The notes under the pieces are model-generated. The model was not told the origin of the DNA and did no database searches. It saw nothing but the letters and a program-made list of their open reading frames with translations. Shown one piece after another: positions 18,761-27,667 of a DNA stretch of 64,000 nt (position 1 is the stretch's first letter; each line of letters opens with the position of its first letter). Location of the stretch: the NCBI RefSeq assembly GCF_001718415.1, contig NZ_CP013377.1, positions 2,418,001-2,482,000 of the forward strand, written 5' to 3'. Position numbers and translations under genes: made by a program. The stretch comes from Burkholderia pseudomultivorans. GTDB lineage: Bacteria > Pseudomonadota > Gammaproteobacteria > Burkholderiales > Burkholderiaceae.

Positions 18761-21021
18761 GCCTCGCCCCCTTTGCGTTGCTCCTGTCCCACGCCGCCGG
18801 TGCGCTCGACGCTCGCCGCCAGACGTTCCACATGCGCGATCAGATAGTCCATCGCGCTCATCATCTCGGCGCCTGCCGCGCGAATCGCGCACGCATCGCC
18901 GAACGCTGCACTGGCGCGCAAGCTGTCGACCAGCGCGTCGACGTGCGGCTGCCGGAACAGGCTGAAGGTCCCGCTCGCCGTATGGCACCACTTGCGCAGC
19001 GCAATCCGTTCGTCGTCGCGCAGCGCGTTCGCCAGCGCAGCGCGATCGTCCGACAACGACCGGCGGCACAGCGCGAGTATATCGAGCACGCTCGCATCGG
19101 GTTGTGACGAAACCCCGAATGCAAGCAGCAGCACGTCGCCGTCGAGCGCCGCGGCGTCAAAGTGTCGCACTGTCGCGGCGCTCTCGCGTGCGCCCGCGGC
19201 AACGCCGTCGCGTCGGGACGGCGCGCGCACCGCCGTTTCGAGCGTCGCGCGCAACAGCTCCGTGTCGACCGGCTTGCGCAGGCACGCCGCCATGCCCGCG
19301 GGCAGGCCGCGCCGGTCGTCGGCCAGCGCGGTCAGACCCACGACCGGCAGCGATCGCAGATGCGGTGTTGCATGCTCGCGCAACGCGCGTGTCAATGCTG
19401 CACCGTCCATCTCCGGCATCAGGCAGTCGGTGATCACGGCGTCGACGTCGACCGCGCCGGATTCGAGCGCATCGAGCGCGGCGCGGCCGCTGCCGCATGC
19501 CGTGACGCGATACCCGATCCGTTCGAGCCGACGCTGCAACGCTTCGCGATGCAGCGCGTGGTCGTCGACGATCAGCACGCGATAGCCGTCGCCCGGCGCG
19601 CACCGCGCGGCTGCGTCCGGCTCGACGTGCGCCGCCTGCGTTTCGCACGCGCGCTTGCACGCCTCGACGAACTCGCCCCACGCGAGCGGATTGCAGCCGA
19701 GCCGCACCGATGCCCGTACGCGACCCGGCTCGCGTAGTTCGACCCGCAGCGCCGCCGCGCCGGGCATCGCGCCGACCCATATTGCGTCCGACGCCGCAGC
19801 GCGCGCGACGATGCGCATGCCGGCCGCCGCCGCATACGCGCGCAGCGCATCCGCAAGCCACGCATCGTCATGCTCGACGACCATCGCGCGGCCGGCGAGC
19901 GACGCGACCGTGCGGTGCGCGACGACGACCGGGCAGCGCAGCCGCAGCGTGGCGGTCGTGCCGGCGCCCGGCTCGTTCGCCAGGCTCAGCTCGCCGTCGA
20001 GCAGCGCCGCGAGCCGCCGCGAAATCGCGAGGCCGAGCCCCGCGCCGGCGCCGTCGCGCCGCACGCCGTGCAGGCCCTGCGCGTCGGGATCGACGAGATG
20101 CGGCCAGACGTGCTCGGCGATGCCGCCGCCCGTGTCCGCGACCGTGACGGTCCACGTCACCTCGCCGTCCTCGCGCGCGGTGGCATCGGCATCGAGCGTG
20201 ATCGTGCCGGCGGCGGTGAACTTGATCGCGTTGCCGAGCAGATTGACGAGAACCTGCCGCACGCGATCGCCGTCGGTCCGCAGCAGCGCCGGCACGGCCG
20301 CGCTCACGCGCTGGCGCAACTGCAGGCCTTTCGCGCGGGCCTGCGGCGCGAGCAGCGCGAGCACGTCGTCGAGCAACACGCGCGGCTCGACCGCGCCGCG
20401 GCCGACGGCCACGCGGCCCGCCTCGACCTGTGCCGGATCGGCGATGTCGTCGAGCAGGCGCGACAACGACTCGCCCGCCTCGTGCACGAGCGTCAGCAGA
20501 CGCCGCTGCTCGGTCGTCACGCCACCGTCCCGAACGAGATCGGCGAGCGCGACCATCGCATGCAGCGGCGTGCGCAATTCATGACCGGTCACCGCGAGCG
20601 CGGCACGCATCGCGTGCAACGCGGCCCGCGTGCGCGTCAGCTCGCGTCGCACGCGCAGGCATGCGAAACCGGCTGCGAGCAGGCCGGCCGTCAGCGTCGC
20701 ATACGCGACGCGCCCGACCGACACATTCGCGACCGACTGCGGACGTTGCGCGCCGTTCGCGGCGCCCGGCGGCATGGCGCATGCCACGCGGCACAGCATC
20801 GCGATGCAGGCCGCCGCGCACAGGCCATGCACGATCCGGTATCGCTTGTTCGCTACCCCATTCGACGCCTCGTCCGTCTCCTCGCATCGACTGCGCACGG
20901 CGTGGCCGCTCGTCCAACGGAGATTGGCCGCATCTCCGCGCAGTCGGCGTCGACGATGCGCCGTCGCGACAGGCTCGCGAGCCGTCCGACGGACCATCGC
21001 ACTTCGCTCGGCCGGACGCAT
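18757..21021 (-). CDS. Hybrid sensor histidine kinase (HisKA-HATPase-REC-HPt)
   Basis: A BvgS/EvgS-like unorthodox kinase. Two hydrophobic segments (from about 20820 and about 20710, leftwards) flank only some 20-25 periplasmic residues, so there is no classic sensor domain. The H-box is GHELRTPLHAM, and the ATPase motifs are NLLGNAIKFT, VADTGGGI and GAGLGLAISRRL. The receiver has VLIVDDHALHRE, ITDCLMPEMDG and LRKPVD. The C-terminal HPt has WCHTASGTF. The start is uncertain: ATG 21021 and 20997 give an Arg-rich N-terminus that looks non-coding, and GTG 20832 puts the first hydrophobic segment at the N-terminus; none has a strong ribosome site. It follows the pilus adhesin gene in the same orientation. 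Confidence 0.85.
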   Translation of the reverse strand: MRPAERSAMVRRTAREPVATAHRRRRLRGDAANLRWTSGHAVRSRCEETDEASNGVANKRYRIVHGLCAAACIAMLCRVACAMPPGAANGAQRPQSVANVSVGRVAYATLTAGLLAAGFACLRVRRELTRTRAALHAMRAALAVTGHELRTPLHAMVALADLVRDGGVTTEQRRLLTLVHEAGESLSRLLDDIADPAQVEAGRVAVGRGAVEPRVLLDDVLALLAPQARAKGLQLRQRVSAAVPALLRTDGDRVRQVLVNLLGNAIKFTAAGTITLDADATAREDGEVTWTVTVADTGGGIAEHVWPHLVDPDAQGLHGVRRDGAGAGLGLAISRRLAALLDGELSLANEPGAGTTATLRLRCPVVVAHRTVASLAGRAMVVEHDDAWLADALRAYAAAAGMRIVARAAASDAIWVGAMPGAAALRVELREPGRVRASVRLGCNPLAWGEFVEACKRACETQAAHVEPDAAARCAPGDGYRVLIVDDHALHREALQRRLERIGYRVTACGSGRAALDALESGAVDVDAVITDCLMPEMDGAALTRALREHATPHLRSLPVVGLTALADDRRGLPAGMAACLRKPVDTELLRATLETAVRAPSRRDGVAAGARESAATVRHFDAAALDGDVLLLAFGVSSQPDASVLDILALCRRSLSDDRAALANALRDDERIALRKWCHTASGTFSLFRQPHVDALVDSLRASAAFGDACAIRAAGAEMMSAMDYLIAHVERLAASVERTGGVGQEQRKGGEA

Positions 21022-21076
21022 CGCGTCAGCCGTCGCGGCGTCCGTTTTTTCATTCTGCCCGCCTGCCTGCGCCGTG

Positions 21077-22039
21077 TCAGTACCGCACGTCGACGACCAC
21101 GCTGTCGGTATACGTGCCGATCGGCGGCGTAGCCTGGTCCGGATAGATTCGCGCCGTGTACGGGAACTGCTGGCTCGACTGGCCGTCGGCCGCGCCGGCA
21201 CTGTTCACGCGACGGGTCGCCTGCCCCCATACGGTGCTGCCGCCCGCGCCGTACAGGTCGTATTGCAGCCGGTTCGCGCCGCTCGCCATCTGGCGCCGCC
21301 CGCTGGCCGCCGCGTTGTTGCCCGCGCTCAGGCCGACCGTATAGACCATGCCCTTCGTGCAGACCAGCGACAGGCTGCCGTTCACCGGCGCGAAGCTCGA
21401 TACGGTGGGCGCGGCGCCGAAACTGACGTCGGGCGCATTGATCATGCAGTCGTTCGTCACGGTCAGCGTCACCGGCACGGTCACGGTCGTCGCACCGTCG
21501 TTCCAGCCGATGCAGAAGATGATGCCGATCCCGCCGCAGACATGCCAGTTCCAGTTGATCGTCAGCATGTCGGTATAGGTGCCGGCCGCGACATTGCTGC
21601 CGATCGACGTGCGCAGGTAGAGCGGCAGCGGCACCGACGAGCCGCCACCGAGGCCAAGGAAGCTCAGGAACTGCGTGCTCGCCCAGTTGTACGTCTGGCC
21701 GGGATTGAGTTGCGTCGAGTAGTCCTTGTCCGCGTACAGCGTGTACGGAATCGCGTCGCCCGTCGGGCCGGTCAGCTTGCCGCCGTTCGCCGACGCGATC
21801 GTCCCGTTGATGTAGTTGCCGATCACGAGGAACGCCGCCAGCGCGCCGCCGCATGACACGCCGCTGTTGACGGACGAGGTCGTCTGCGCCTGGTTCCTGA
21901 CGGCGAACGACGTGACCGTGCCGAACGCGGCCGGCATCGGCGACGAGGTCGTGCAGTCGGCGTGCGCATGCAGCGGCGCGAGCAGCCCGAGCGCCGCGGT
22001 CAGCACGATGCGGCGCATCAATTGGCCAATGATTTCCAT
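21077..22039 (-). CDS. Archaic chaperone-usher pilus tip adhesin (CsuE-like, two SCPU domains)
   Basis: A 320-residue secreted protein with a signal peptide ending LHAHA. It has two spore-coat-U-like domains, about 30-170 and 185-320, the second closing with GTYTDSVVVDVRY as a donor-strand pilin domain. The two-domain form is characteristic of CsuE, the tip adhesin of archaic pili. The N-terminal domain has hydrophobic stretches (AAFLVIGNYING, FLSFLGLGG), like the hydrophobic finger loops of CsuE. Start 22039 follows AGGATCGACAG, 16 bp after the usher stop. It probably mediates attachment to abiotic hydrophobic surfaces, by analogy. Confidence 0.87.
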   Translation of the reverse strand: MEIIGQLMRRIVLTAALGLLAPLHAHADCTTSSPMPAAFGTVTSFAVRNQAQTTSSVNSGVSCGGALAAFLVIGNYINGTIASANGGKLTGPTGDAIPYTLYADKDYSTQLNPGQTYNWASTQFLSFLGLGGGSSVPLPLYLRTSIGSNVAAGTYTDMLTINWNWHVCGGIGIIFCIGWNDGATTVTVPVTLTVTNDCMINAPDVSFGAAPTVSSFAPVNGSLSLVCTKGMVYTVGLSAGNNAAASGRRQMASGANRLQYDLYGAGGSTVWGQATRRVNSAGAADGQSSQQFPYTARIYPDQATPPIGTYTDSVVVDVRY

Positions 22040-22055
22040 TCTGTCGATCCTGTTG

Positions 22056-24452
22056 TCATTCGCCGCAGACGAGCGGCCCGACCCGGCTCGTCGCGTTCGC
22101 GTTCATGTCGGCGTCGAAGCGCGCGTCGCAATGGCTGCCGTCCGGCTTCGTCACGCTCAGGTGATTGACGGTGGACAGGCCTTCGAAATAGGTCTCGCCG
22201 TTCCAGCCGACCAGCGCGGTCTGTCCGCTCTCGCGATGCACGACGCGCGATCCGACCTTGAGCGGCTTGCCCGCGCCGTCGACGAGCCGGATGCTCGCCG
22301 CCACGATCCGCTCGATCGGGAACGAGACCAGCGCGCCCGCGCGCTGCCGCACCGCGACGCGGCGCTCGACCGTCGGCACGCGCAGGTTGGCCGGCAGGCC
22401 GAGCGGATCGATCTCGTACTTGGCCGCATAGAACGACGGCGACCACGGCACCAGCAGATGGCCGCCCGCATCGGTCGTGCCGACCAGCTGGTTCTCGTAG
22501 CGCACCGGCACGCCCTTCTGGCCTTGCGTGTCGATCAGCACGAATGCATCGTCGACGCGATTGGCGGGCAGTACCGCGCCGTCCATCACGACCACCGAGC
22601 CCTGCATCTCGCCCCAGCGCGTATAGCCGCCCTGGCGCGAACCGTAGCCGTACACGCCGCCCTGCACCTGGAAGTAGCGGTTGCGCCACGTCATGTCGGC
22701 CTGCTGGTAGTGCGACGCGCCGCCTGCGTATGCGAGGTTCCAGCCGAGGCCGCCGTCGCTCGGCACGCTGCGGCTGTACTGCGCGCGCTCGGTCCAGTTG
22801 CCGTCGCCGTCGCGCGTCGCGCCGGTCGTCACCACGCCGCGGCCGCCGATCGGCACGATCAGCTGCATCTGCGCGGCGACGCCGCGATCGCCGATCGTCT
22901 TGTTGAGCGACGCATAGAGCGTCGCGCGCCCGAACAGCGGCCGCGTGTACGACAGGTTCGCGATCCGCGTGCGCGAACCGTCGCCGCCGCGCACGTCGAA
23001 GTAGCCGCCGCCGAGCGTGCCGCCGAGGGCGCCGAGATTCAGCGCGCCGGTCGCCTGCGTGCTGCTGCGGACCAGCCGATAGCCGATGTTCGACGGCAGG
23101 TCGTAGACCGACAGGTCGCGGAACCCGCCGGTGCGCTGGATGCGTTGCAGCGCGACGCTGAAGCGCTGCGACGTGTAGCTGTAGCCGAACGCGTACTGCT
23201 GCCCCGACGAACCGGCGAGGCTGCTCTGCGTTGCGGCCGCGTTGAGCACGCCGAACCTGCCGACGCCGAGATCGAAGCCGAGCCCGCCGAGCGCGAGCCG
23301 CTCGCCGCCTTCCGCATGCCCTTCGACGGTCAGGTAGTCGGTCAGGCCGTAGCGCGCGGTGCCCGACGCCGCGAACTTGCCGTACGAGAACGAGCTGATC
23401 CCGTAGTTGCGGCGCATCGCGCCCATCGATAGCGCGTAGTCGACCAGCCCCTTCTGCAGCAGCGTGTTGGCAACGTAGAACGGGATCGTGGTCGCGACCT
23501 GACGGCCGAGCGCGTCGGTCGTCACGACCGTCGCCTCGCCGGCGCCGTTGATGAACGGCACGTTGTCGAGCGCGAACGGCCCCGGGTTCACCTGCCCGCT
23601 CGCCGTCTTGCTGCCGTTGACGAACAGGTCGACCGCGGTCGGCACCGCCGCCTGTCCGGCGAACTGCGGCAGCGGATAGGTGACGATGTCCGGCCGCACC
23701 GCGAAGTCGCGCGCGACCGACACGCCGCCGAGCCGCACGGCGCTGGTCCACGACAGCGCGCCCGTGATCACGTCGCCCGCCGAATAGGTGATCATCCGGT
23801 CCTGGTCGGAGTAGCGCCAGGTCGTGTCGTAGCGCAGATAGCGGTTGTCGCCGGGCGCGCCCGCGCCGCTGCCGTACGACTTGCGGTAGACGCCGGTGTT
23901 GGCCAGCGTGCCCCATCGGTCGAACAGCCGCTGCTCGGTCCACGTCGACGTATAGCCCGGCCCGCGCGTCGGCGAGCTGGTGTAGACGTCGTAGTTGAAC
24001 AGCATCCCGAAGCTGACCGCGGCCGGCGTGCGATCGTACAGCCGTGCGGACCCGACCGTCTGATGCGGCAGCCAGTCCGGCGGCACGGTGAGCGCGAGCC
24101 GCTGACCGGTGCTGTCGTACTCGACCTCGACGCCGTCCAGCTTCGCGAGATCGATCATCCGGTCCGGCTCCGCGCCGGTGCGCACCGACACCTTCGCGAG
24201 ATCGCCGGCGCGCACGTAGTACGCGCCGTCCTGGTAGCGCACCGGCACGATATGCCCGGTCGGCAGCGCATTGACCACCAGCTCCAGGTACAGCGTGGCG
24301 CTGCGCATCGACTGGCTCGGCAGCGGCAGCGCGCGGCCGAAATTGTCGGCGAGCTGCAGCGTATCGTGCGCGTGCGCCGGTCCCGCCGCCGCGAACGCGA
24401 GCCCGACCGCCCATGCGACGCCGCGCAGGCGCGGCAATCGCTCGCCTTTCAT
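22056..24452 (-). CDS. Outer-membrane usher of archaic pilus (CsuD-like)
   Basis: A 798-residue usher that would form the outer-membrane pore and assemble pilins. The signal peptide ends GPAHAH. The N-terminal chaperone-binding domain (LYLELVVNALPTG, about 50) is followed by the 24-strand barrel and plug (FVNGSKTASGQVNPGPF) and C-terminal beta domains ending in a Cys-containing segment (HCDARFD, PLVCGE). The length matches the CsuD type rather than longer FimD ushers. ATG 24452 follows GGGGAATTCG. It lies 67 bp below the chaperone gene. Confidence 0.92.
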   Translation of the reverse strand: MKGERLPRLRGVAWAVGLAFAAAGPAHAHDTLQLADNFGRALPLPSQSMRSATLYLELVVNALPTGHIVPVRYQDGAYYVRAGDLAKVSVRTGAEPDRMIDLAKLDGVEVEYDSTGQRLALTVPPDWLPHQTVGSARLYDRTPAAVSFGMLFNYDVYTSSPTRGPGYTSTWTEQRLFDRWGTLANTGVYRKSYGSGAGAPGDNRYLRYDTTWRYSDQDRMITYSAGDVITGALSWTSAVRLGGVSVARDFAVRPDIVTYPLPQFAGQAAVPTAVDLFVNGSKTASGQVNPGPFALDNVPFINGAGEATVVTTDALGRQVATTIPFYVANTLLQKGLVDYALSMGAMRRNYGISSFSYGKFAASGTARYGLTDYLTVEGHAEGGERLALGGLGFDLGVGRFGVLNAAATQSSLAGSSGQQYAFGYSYTSQRFSVALQRIQRTGGFRDLSVYDLPSNIGYRLVRSSTQATGALNLGALGGTLGGGYFDVRGGDGSRTRIANLSYTRPLFGRATLYASLNKTIGDRGVAAQMQLIVPIGGRGVVTTGATRDGDGNWTERAQYSRSVPSDGGLGWNLAYAGGASHYQQADMTWRNRYFQVQGGVYGYGSRQGGYTRWGEMQGSVVVMDGAVLPANRVDDAFVLIDTQGQKGVPVRYENQLVGTTDAGGHLLVPWSPSFYAAKYEIDPLGLPANLRVPTVERRVAVRQRAGALVSFPIERIVAASIRLVDGAGKPLKVGSRVVHRESGQTALVGWNGETYFEGLSTVNHLSVTKPDGSHCDARFDADMNANATSRVGPLVCGE

Positions 24453-24519
24453 TCGAATTCCCCGCTTCAAGGCCGTCCCCGTATCGTTGATGTGCTCGCC
24501 TGTCGTCGACCGCGCAAGG

Positions 24520-25356
24520 TCACTGGCGCGCGTCGCCGGCGTCCGGGTCGATCGCGACGCCGGTCTTGCCGTTGACGGTCGCGACCAGCTTCGGCGCGGC
24601 CGCAATCCTGACGCTCTCCGGCAGTTCCCAGCGCATCTGCGCGCCGGGCAGCACGTAGCCGAGCAGCCCGCGCGCGACGTCGGTGCGCGCACCCGGCGCG
24701 TCGAACGCCACCTGCGTGATGCGCGCGTGCACCGGGCCGCGATTCGTCATCACGAGCCAGCGCTTGCCGCCGTCGCGCGCGACATGCCAGCTCAGCGCCG
24801 GCTGCCCAGCGGTGGCCGGATCGCGCTTGCGCTCCGGGTTCTCCTTGGTCCACAGCCCCTGTCCGTAGACGAACAGCGGGATCGAGTAATGCATCTGGAA
24901 CTTCACGCCGAGCTGCGCGCGACCGTCCTGCTGCGCGGCGCCGTCGTCCGGCTGCGGGATTTCGTCGATCAGCACGCGATACGCTTCCTCGGCGCCGGGC
25001 GCGCTGTCCGCGAGCCGCGTCAGCCGGATCAGCTGACGCTTGCCGGGCGGCACCGTCGCCATCGGCGGGCTGCCGGCGATACGGTTCTGGTCTTCCCCAT
25101 ACAGGTCCTCGCCGCCCTCCTCGCGCCAGCCGAGCACGCGGATCTGCAGCGTCACCGGCCGCGTATCGCGGTTTTCGAGCCACAGCGCGGCCGCACGCTG
25201 ATCGCTGTCGATCACTGGATCGATCGGCCAGATCATCACGGACGCCGCCGCCTGCGCAGCGCCCGCCCCCGCGAGCGACAGCGCGGCGAACGCGACGCGC
25301 ATCGCGCGCTGCAGCGTTCGTCCGGCACCACGATCGACGACACCATCATTCATCAT
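24520..25356 (-). CDS. Periplasmic pilus chaperone (CsuC-like)
   Basis: A 278-residue PapD-superfamily chaperone. After the signal peptide (GAGAAQAAA), strand A1/B reads VMIWPIDPVIDSDQRAAALWLENR, and the subunit-binding basic residues appear in PPGKRQLIRLTR. The conserved F1-G1 region reads FQMHYSIPLFVYG. ATG 25356 follows AGGAATAC. The proteins it would serve are the three SCPU pilins upstream and the adhesin downstream. Confidence 0.9.
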   Translation of the reverse strand: MMNDGVVDRGAGRTLQRAMRVAFAALSLAGAGAAQAAASVMIWPIDPVIDSDQRAAALWLENRDTRPVTLQIRVLGWREEGGEDLYGEDQNRIAGSPPMATVPPGKRQLIRLTRLADSAPGAEEAYRVLIDEIPQPDDGAAQQDGRAQLGVKFQMHYSIPLFVYGQGLWTKENPERKRDPATAGQPALSWHVARDGGKRWLVMTNRGPVHARITQVAFDAPGARTDVARGLLGYVLPGAQMRWELPESVRIAAAPKLVATVNGKTGVAIDPDAGDARQ

Positions 25357-25371
25357 GTATTCCTGATTGAT

Positions 25372-25899
25372 TCAGTAGCTCAGCGTGACCTGCGCGACAT
25401 CGGTATAGGTGCCGGCGGGCACCGCACCGCCGGGCAACGTGAGCGCACCGTAGATCGGCAGGCTCGTCGTGCCCGACACCGGGATCGACACTACCTGTCC
25501 GATCCCGATCGCCCGCGTATGCGCCGCGTCCGCGTACAGCCGATACGCGACCCGCGCGCCGCCGGGGCCTTGCAGGTTGCGCTGCGTGTTGCCGGCGCTC
25601 GGCTGGCCGCCGCCGTCGACGCTCATCTTCAGCGTCGAGCCGGGCGAGCATTCGATCTGCAGCGTGCTGCCGCTCGTCGCCGCGCTGACGTCGCCGGTCG
25701 CGATCGCCGGATGCGCGCCGAAATCGAGCGTGCCGAAATTCAGCCCGCTCCCCGCACCGCCGCCCGCGACGCCGCAGCCCGCGACGACCTGCGCGCTGAC
25801 CGTGAAAGTCGCGGTCGTCGGCACCGCCGTATCGGCCAGGCTCGCGGCCGGCAGCACGACGGCGCCGAGCACGCACGCGACACTTTTGCTCGTCCACAT
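25372..25899 (-). CDS. SCPU-domain minor pilin (CsuB-like)
   Basis: A 175-residue secreted pilin with signal peptide MWTSKSVACVLGAVVLP. The spore-coat-U fold includes the conserved pair GCGV and IECSPG (disulfide cysteines), LNFGTLDFGAH, and a C-terminal strand GTYTDVAQVTLSY. It is the third of three tandem SCPU genes and lies 15 bp before the chaperone. Confidence 0.87.
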   Translation of the reverse strand: MWTSKSVACVLGAVVLPAASLADTAVPTTATFTVSAQVVAGCGVAGGGAGSGLNFGTLDFGAHPAIATGDVSAATSGSTLQIECSPGSTLKMSVDGGGQPSAGNTQRNLQGPGGARVAYRLYADAAHTRAIGIGQVVSIPVSGTTSLPIYGALTLPGGAVPAGTYTDVAQVTLSY

Positions 25900-25974
25900 A
25901 GCGATAGGAAAAGAGAGGCGCCCTGCGGCTTTCCCGCGAAAGCCGCAGGGCTGGAACGGATGGCAGCGCGACGC

Positions 25975-26535
25975 TTACCAGCCGAGCGTGACGTTCAGCA
26001 CGTCCGTGTAGGTGCCGGCGGCCAGCGCGCTGCTGCTGGTCTTGTTCGCGACGCCGTAGATCGGCAGCTCGAACGCGGCGCCCGGCGTCGGCACGGCCAC
26101 CGCCTGCGCGGTGCCCGCGACGTACTGCTTCGCGTGCGCGGAATCGGCATAGACCTCGTACGGCACGTAGGCCGCGCCGTTCGCCAGCGCGCGCGTGCCC
26201 GCGCCGACGCCGGTGCCCTTGCCCGCGTTCTGGCCGCCGTCGACCGTCACCTGCACCGACGACACGTCCGGCGAGCAGGTCACCTGCGTGGCCGTCGAAC
26301 CGCCGCCCGTCGCCTGCGAGTTGAGCGAACCCGTGAAGCCGCTCGGCTGCGTGCCGAAGTCGAGGGTCCCGAAGGTGGTCGAGCCGACCGAGCCGGAGCC
26401 CGTGTCGATCGCACAACCGGTGGTCAGCACGAGCTGCGCGTTTACCGTCCCCGTAAGCGGGCTCGTCTGTGCCTGAGCGGCTGCGCAAGCCGACGCGAAA
26501 GCGACGGCCGCCAGAAGTTTCCACTGAGCGTTCAT
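25975..26535 (-). CDS. SCPU-domain pilin
   Basis: A 186-residue secreted pilin with signal MNAQWKLLAAVAFASA and mature start at about QTSPLTG. The disulfide cysteines lie in TTGCAI and VTCSPD. LDFG and GTYTDVLNVTLGW mark the SCPU fold. AAGGAAAAAC precedes the ATG. Together with the gene at 26585 it is a candidate major subunit, in the position of csuA/B or csuA. Confidence 0.88.
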   Translation of the reverse strand: MNAQWKLLAAVAFASACAAAQAQTSPLTGTVNAQLVLTTGCAIDTGSGSVGSTTFGTLDFGTQPSGFTGSLNSQATGGGSTATQVTCSPDVSSVQVTVDGGQNAGKGTGVGAGTRALANGAAYVPYEVYADSAHAKQYVAGTAQAVAVPTPGAAFELPIYGVANKTSSSALAAGTYTDVLNVTLGW

Positions 26536-26584
26536 GTTTTTCCTTGATGAATAAAAGAACTGCGATTGCGTCATTCGCCCTGCG

Positions 26585-27145
26585 TCACCAGTCGAGCGTG
26601 ATGCCGAGCAAATCCTCGTAAATCCCGGCCGGAAGCGGCTGCGCCTGGCCCTGGACGACGCCGAACAGCGGCAGCGCCACCTCGGCGTGCGCGCCGTCGA
26701 CGCGAAACGACTGCGGCACCAGCGGTACGTACGGCACGCTGCGCGCCGGATCGCGGTACACGTTGTAGGCAGCGCGCGCGACGACGCGCCCCGCCGCGTC
26801 GCGCTTCGCGACGTAGCGCGTCGATTGCGTGCCGTTGCGGCCGCTGTCGATCGAAACCAGGAAGCCGTCGATGTTCGGGCTGCAGGCGATGCGCACCGGG
26901 CCGCCACCGGTCGCGCGACCGTCGGCGGTCGGATAGTCCGTCCAGGTCGGGCCGTGCTCGCCGAAGTCGAGCCGGCCGAAATCGGTGGCGCTCGCCACGC
27001 CGCCGATCTGGCAGCCGCTTCGCACCTGCAGACTGACGTCCATCGCCCCCGACAATTGCCCCGCATGGACGCAAACGAGCGGAAACGCCAATAATCCGGC
27101 GCCGATTATCATTTTCGTTCGTACGATTATTCCGATCCTTTGCAA
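26585..27145 (-). CDS. SCPU-domain pilin, first gene of pilus operon
   Basis: A 186-residue SCPU pilin. I favour TTG 27145 because GAGGTGAATC lies directly upstream; the ATG eleven codons later is the alternative and still leaves a signal peptide (LLAFPLVCVHA). The cysteines lie in RSGCQIG and IACSPN, the LDFGEHGP motif is present, and the C-terminal strand is GIYEDLLGITLDW. Being first in the operon is typical of CsuA/B, the major subunit, but expression level cannot be judged. Confidence 0.85.
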   Translation of the reverse strand: MQRIGIIVRTKMIIGAGLLAFPLVCVHAGQLSGAMDVSLQVRSGCQIGGVASATDFGRLDFGEHGPTWTDYPTADGRATGGGPVRIACSPNIDGFLVSIDSGRNGTQSTRYVAKRDAAGRVVARAAYNVYRDPARSVPYVPLVPQSFRVDGAHAEVALPLFGVVQGQAQPLPAGIYEDLLGITLDW

Positions 27146-27667
27146 GATTCACCTCGATTGCCGCGCAAAAACCGGGCGAATTCGAAAACCGCCCGTTTCG
27201 GTTGCGAAACGGCTTTTCGGCGAGAAATAATCTCCGCGCCCCGAATAAATCGGAGCCGGGCTTATTCAGATGGACGAATTTCCCCCGCCGGCCTATGCGC
27301 AAGGCATGCCGGATCAGGACAATCCCCGGTGACGACGGCTAATCCGCCATTTCCTTCATAAAGAGCGGATCAGCTCGATGGATTTTTTACGGCAGACCTC
27401 ATTGCATTCCCCGTTTCGAATTTCGATTTCTTAATAATTGACAGAATGATGAGTAAATTACATTTGCCTGACCATCGGAATATTCCGACCTCGCGGCGAT
27501 TTGACAATATTTAAAGCTTTCCCCGGAAACGGGGGAGTCGCCGGCCGGACGTGTATGTGCGAACGGTCATGTACCGGCAGAGCGGAGCGCGCGTCGAACG
27601 GAAGGGGGTGTCTGCCTGGGGAGACGGGACTGGAAGAATCCGGCCCCGGGAAGGAGAAAACGTCGCG
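27146..27667 (-). promoter_or_regulatory. AT-richer control region of the pilus operon
   Basis: A 522 bp gap that is clearly less GC-rich than its surroundings, especially 27375-27525. It holds a 12 bp palindrome CGGAATATTCCG (27476-27487). An 8 bp stem-loop, CCGTTTCG-GTTG-CGAAACGG (27193-27212), lies in the pilin mRNA leader about 48-67 bases before the start. No convincing -35/-10 pair stands out on the minus strand. This is the likely binding region of the response regulator encoded at the far end of the cluster. Confidence 0.5.

Noticed and set aside
20835..21201. N-terminal extension of the hybrid kinase to 21201
   Set aside because: It would overlap the adhesin gene by over 120 bp, and the sequence is Arg/Ser-rich shadow composition with no ribosome site.
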